Assembly: GCA_013398615.1 (NCBI GenBank)
Contig: VZSR01003022.1
Span: forward strand, 4,967,697-5,031,696
DNA: 64,000 nucleotides
Reading direction: 5' to 3'
Origin: Brachypodius melanocephalos
Lineage: Eukaryota; Chordata; Aves; Passeriformes; Pycnonotidae
Below are positions 62,601 to 64,000 of this stretch, piece after piece. The first letter of the stretch is position 1. The number at the start of each line of letters is the position of its first letter. A model generated the notes under the pieces. It worked only from the letters and a program-made list of their open reading frames with translations. It was not told the origin of the DNA and searched no databases. The translations under genes were made by a program, and so were the position numbers.

Positions 62601-63977
62601 TGCCAGGGAAAGGTAACAAGGCAATGGAGAAACTGGCTGAGCTCCCTTCTGCTGGGACTGAGCTGTGGCGAAGAGACCAGCTGGGATGCCGAGGGTCACA
62701 CACTGGGACACCACCACAGCAGAGGGAAGGAGGAGGATGAAGGTGGGAAAAGGCACTTTGTGCCTGTGTTGTCCCACAGAAAGCTGGGCAAAGAGGGCAC
62801 AGAGAGTGGCACTAAGGGGCTGGGGAAGCAAGAGGAAAAGTGCAGCTGCATTTCCTGGGGTTGTGGGCTTCATCCTGGGGTGCTATTGGTCTTCTGTTTC
62901 AACCTGGACCTTTGTAGCCATCAGGGTACTTTTTTTTTTTTTCTTCTTTTAAAATATAGGAAGGACTTTAGGTGTTTAAATGCACAAATAAATTATTTTG
63001 ATGATGAAGAACAGCCCCCACAAGCTGCATCATGTCTGGTGACCCAGACCCAGCAGCGGGTTGTATTTGGGAATTCACTGCCTTCTCCCAAAGAAAAATC
63101 TTGGAGGTTTTGTTTTTTAAGACACTGAAGGACTTTGCCAGGAAAACTGCAAAACTGCAGTTGGGGTCTCAGGGTAGTTGCTCACTGCAAGCCATTGGAC
63201 CCAATTTAGAGGAGATGTGGCTGGGGGAGCCTGGCATGAGAGTGCCACCACCAGTCCTTGCCCCCCACTGCTTGTCCCCACTGCAGACACCTTCAGCTGT
63301 GCCCAGTTGTGCACCAGACTTGGGGTTGCCTCTGTCTCACGTGTGAGGATTGGGCTGTGATGGGGATTAAATGCCCATGGGATGGGGATGCTGGGGAGTC
63401 ATGGATGCGATGGTGGGGCTGGGTATTGTCCCAGGTAGGGGGTTGCTGCACTCCTCTCAATTCACCTGGAAGCTCTGCTGGGAAATATTTGTGAGCTAAG
63501 AGCTTCTGAGGGATCCAATCTAGGGAGCAGCCAGTCCTGGGAGAGATAAATGAAGACCCTGAGCTGATGGAGGATTAATAAAGGCATGGAAACAGCTCAG
63601 TGCCAGATCCCTGAAAAGCTGGTCCCACAGGCTCTGTCACACTGGATCATGAAAGCAGCAGAAAGGGTTAAATGAAGCCACTACCTCCTTCAATGTTAGA
63701 CCCAAGACTGGCCCCTTTGTCGACCTGGAGGAAAAATTTCAGGTGTTGAGGACCTGTTGCCAACCCTTAAATCTCTTTAGGCAAGAGAGCAGAGGTAGCA
63801 GCCTGAGACTGGGGGAGCAGGACATGGCCAGCAGGTACCCAGGACAGGATAGATCCTGCATCCACTATTGCCCTCAGCCCTTGCACTGCAGCAGCCTGAG
63901 AGAGTTGGCTGAGCTCTCCTGCAGAGAGCAGGTGCTGCTTTACAGGGATTAGAATGTAGCCCTAGATGCATTTTCCC

Positions 63978-64000
63978 TTTTTTTTTTTTTTTTTTTTTTT
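63978..64000. repeat. Poly-T run at window edge
   Basis: At least 23 consecutive T run off the end of the window. It could be simple repeat or the tail of a minus-strand retro-insertion whose body lies outside. Confidence 0.8.

Larger units (their letters stand above)
57803..64000. other. Flank downstream of FDXR, no gene recognised
   Basis: No translation on either strand matches a family I know. By mammalian synteny the next gene in the same orientation would be GRIN2C. I see none of its coding blocks, so at most an untranslated or promoter part of it could lie here. The region has GC-rich patches at about 59380-59600 and 60480-60620, T runs near 58151 and 62931, and ends in a T run. Confidence 0.5.

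Noticed and set aside
1..64000. CRISPR arrays, bacterial operons or phage-like systems
   Set aside because: The window is intron-containing vertebrate DNA; no regularly spaced repeats or bacterial gene organisation are present.

Overview
The window looks like vertebrate nuclear DNA, most likely from a bird. The genes are split by GT-AG introns, the introns are short, CpG islands are present, and there are fragments resembling CR1 retrotransposon 3' ends (best at 20350-20407). I recognise four protein-coding genes by their translated sequences: OTOP2 (minus strand), then USH1G, FADS6 and FDXR (all plus strand). In mammals the same genes lie together as an OTOP2-USH1G-FADS6-FDXR block (human 17q25), so this is a conserved syntenic segment. 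All four reading frames are intact and join in phase across every predicted intron.

Layout: 1-5743 is flank beyond the 3' end of OTOP2, with a 100-N assembly gap and low-complexity tracts; I found no OTOP3 exon in it. 5744-10272 is OTOP2 in six coding exons. 10305-14086 separates the head-to-head OTOP2 and USH1G genes. 14087-23630 is USH1G, with a 7.4-kb first intron, one large exon and a third exon that supplies only the last base of the final Leu codon and the stop. 24016-40240 has no recognisable gene, but holds an orphan CpG island near 30.5-30.8 kb, a 32-N gap next to an 18-C run, and an isolated terminal-exon-like sequence at 29315. 40853-45628 is FADS6 in seven exons. 48480-57350 is FDXR in twelve exons behind a GC-box/CCAAT promoter. 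57803-64000 has no recognisable coding exon but contains two GC-rich patches.

Functionally the genes do not form one pathway. OTOP2 encodes a proton channel. USH1G encodes the Sans scaffold of inner-ear hair cells and photoreceptors. FADS6 encodes a fatty-acid-desaturase-like membrane protein. FDXR encodes the mitochondrial NADPH-ferredoxin reductase that feeds electrons to steroidogenic P450s and Fe-S cluster synthesis. I found no new multi-gene system. The most interesting details concern transcript structure: a USH1G stop codon that survives intron retention, a candidate poison exon in FDXR, a tandem NAGNAG acceptor in FADS6, and the orphan CpG island.
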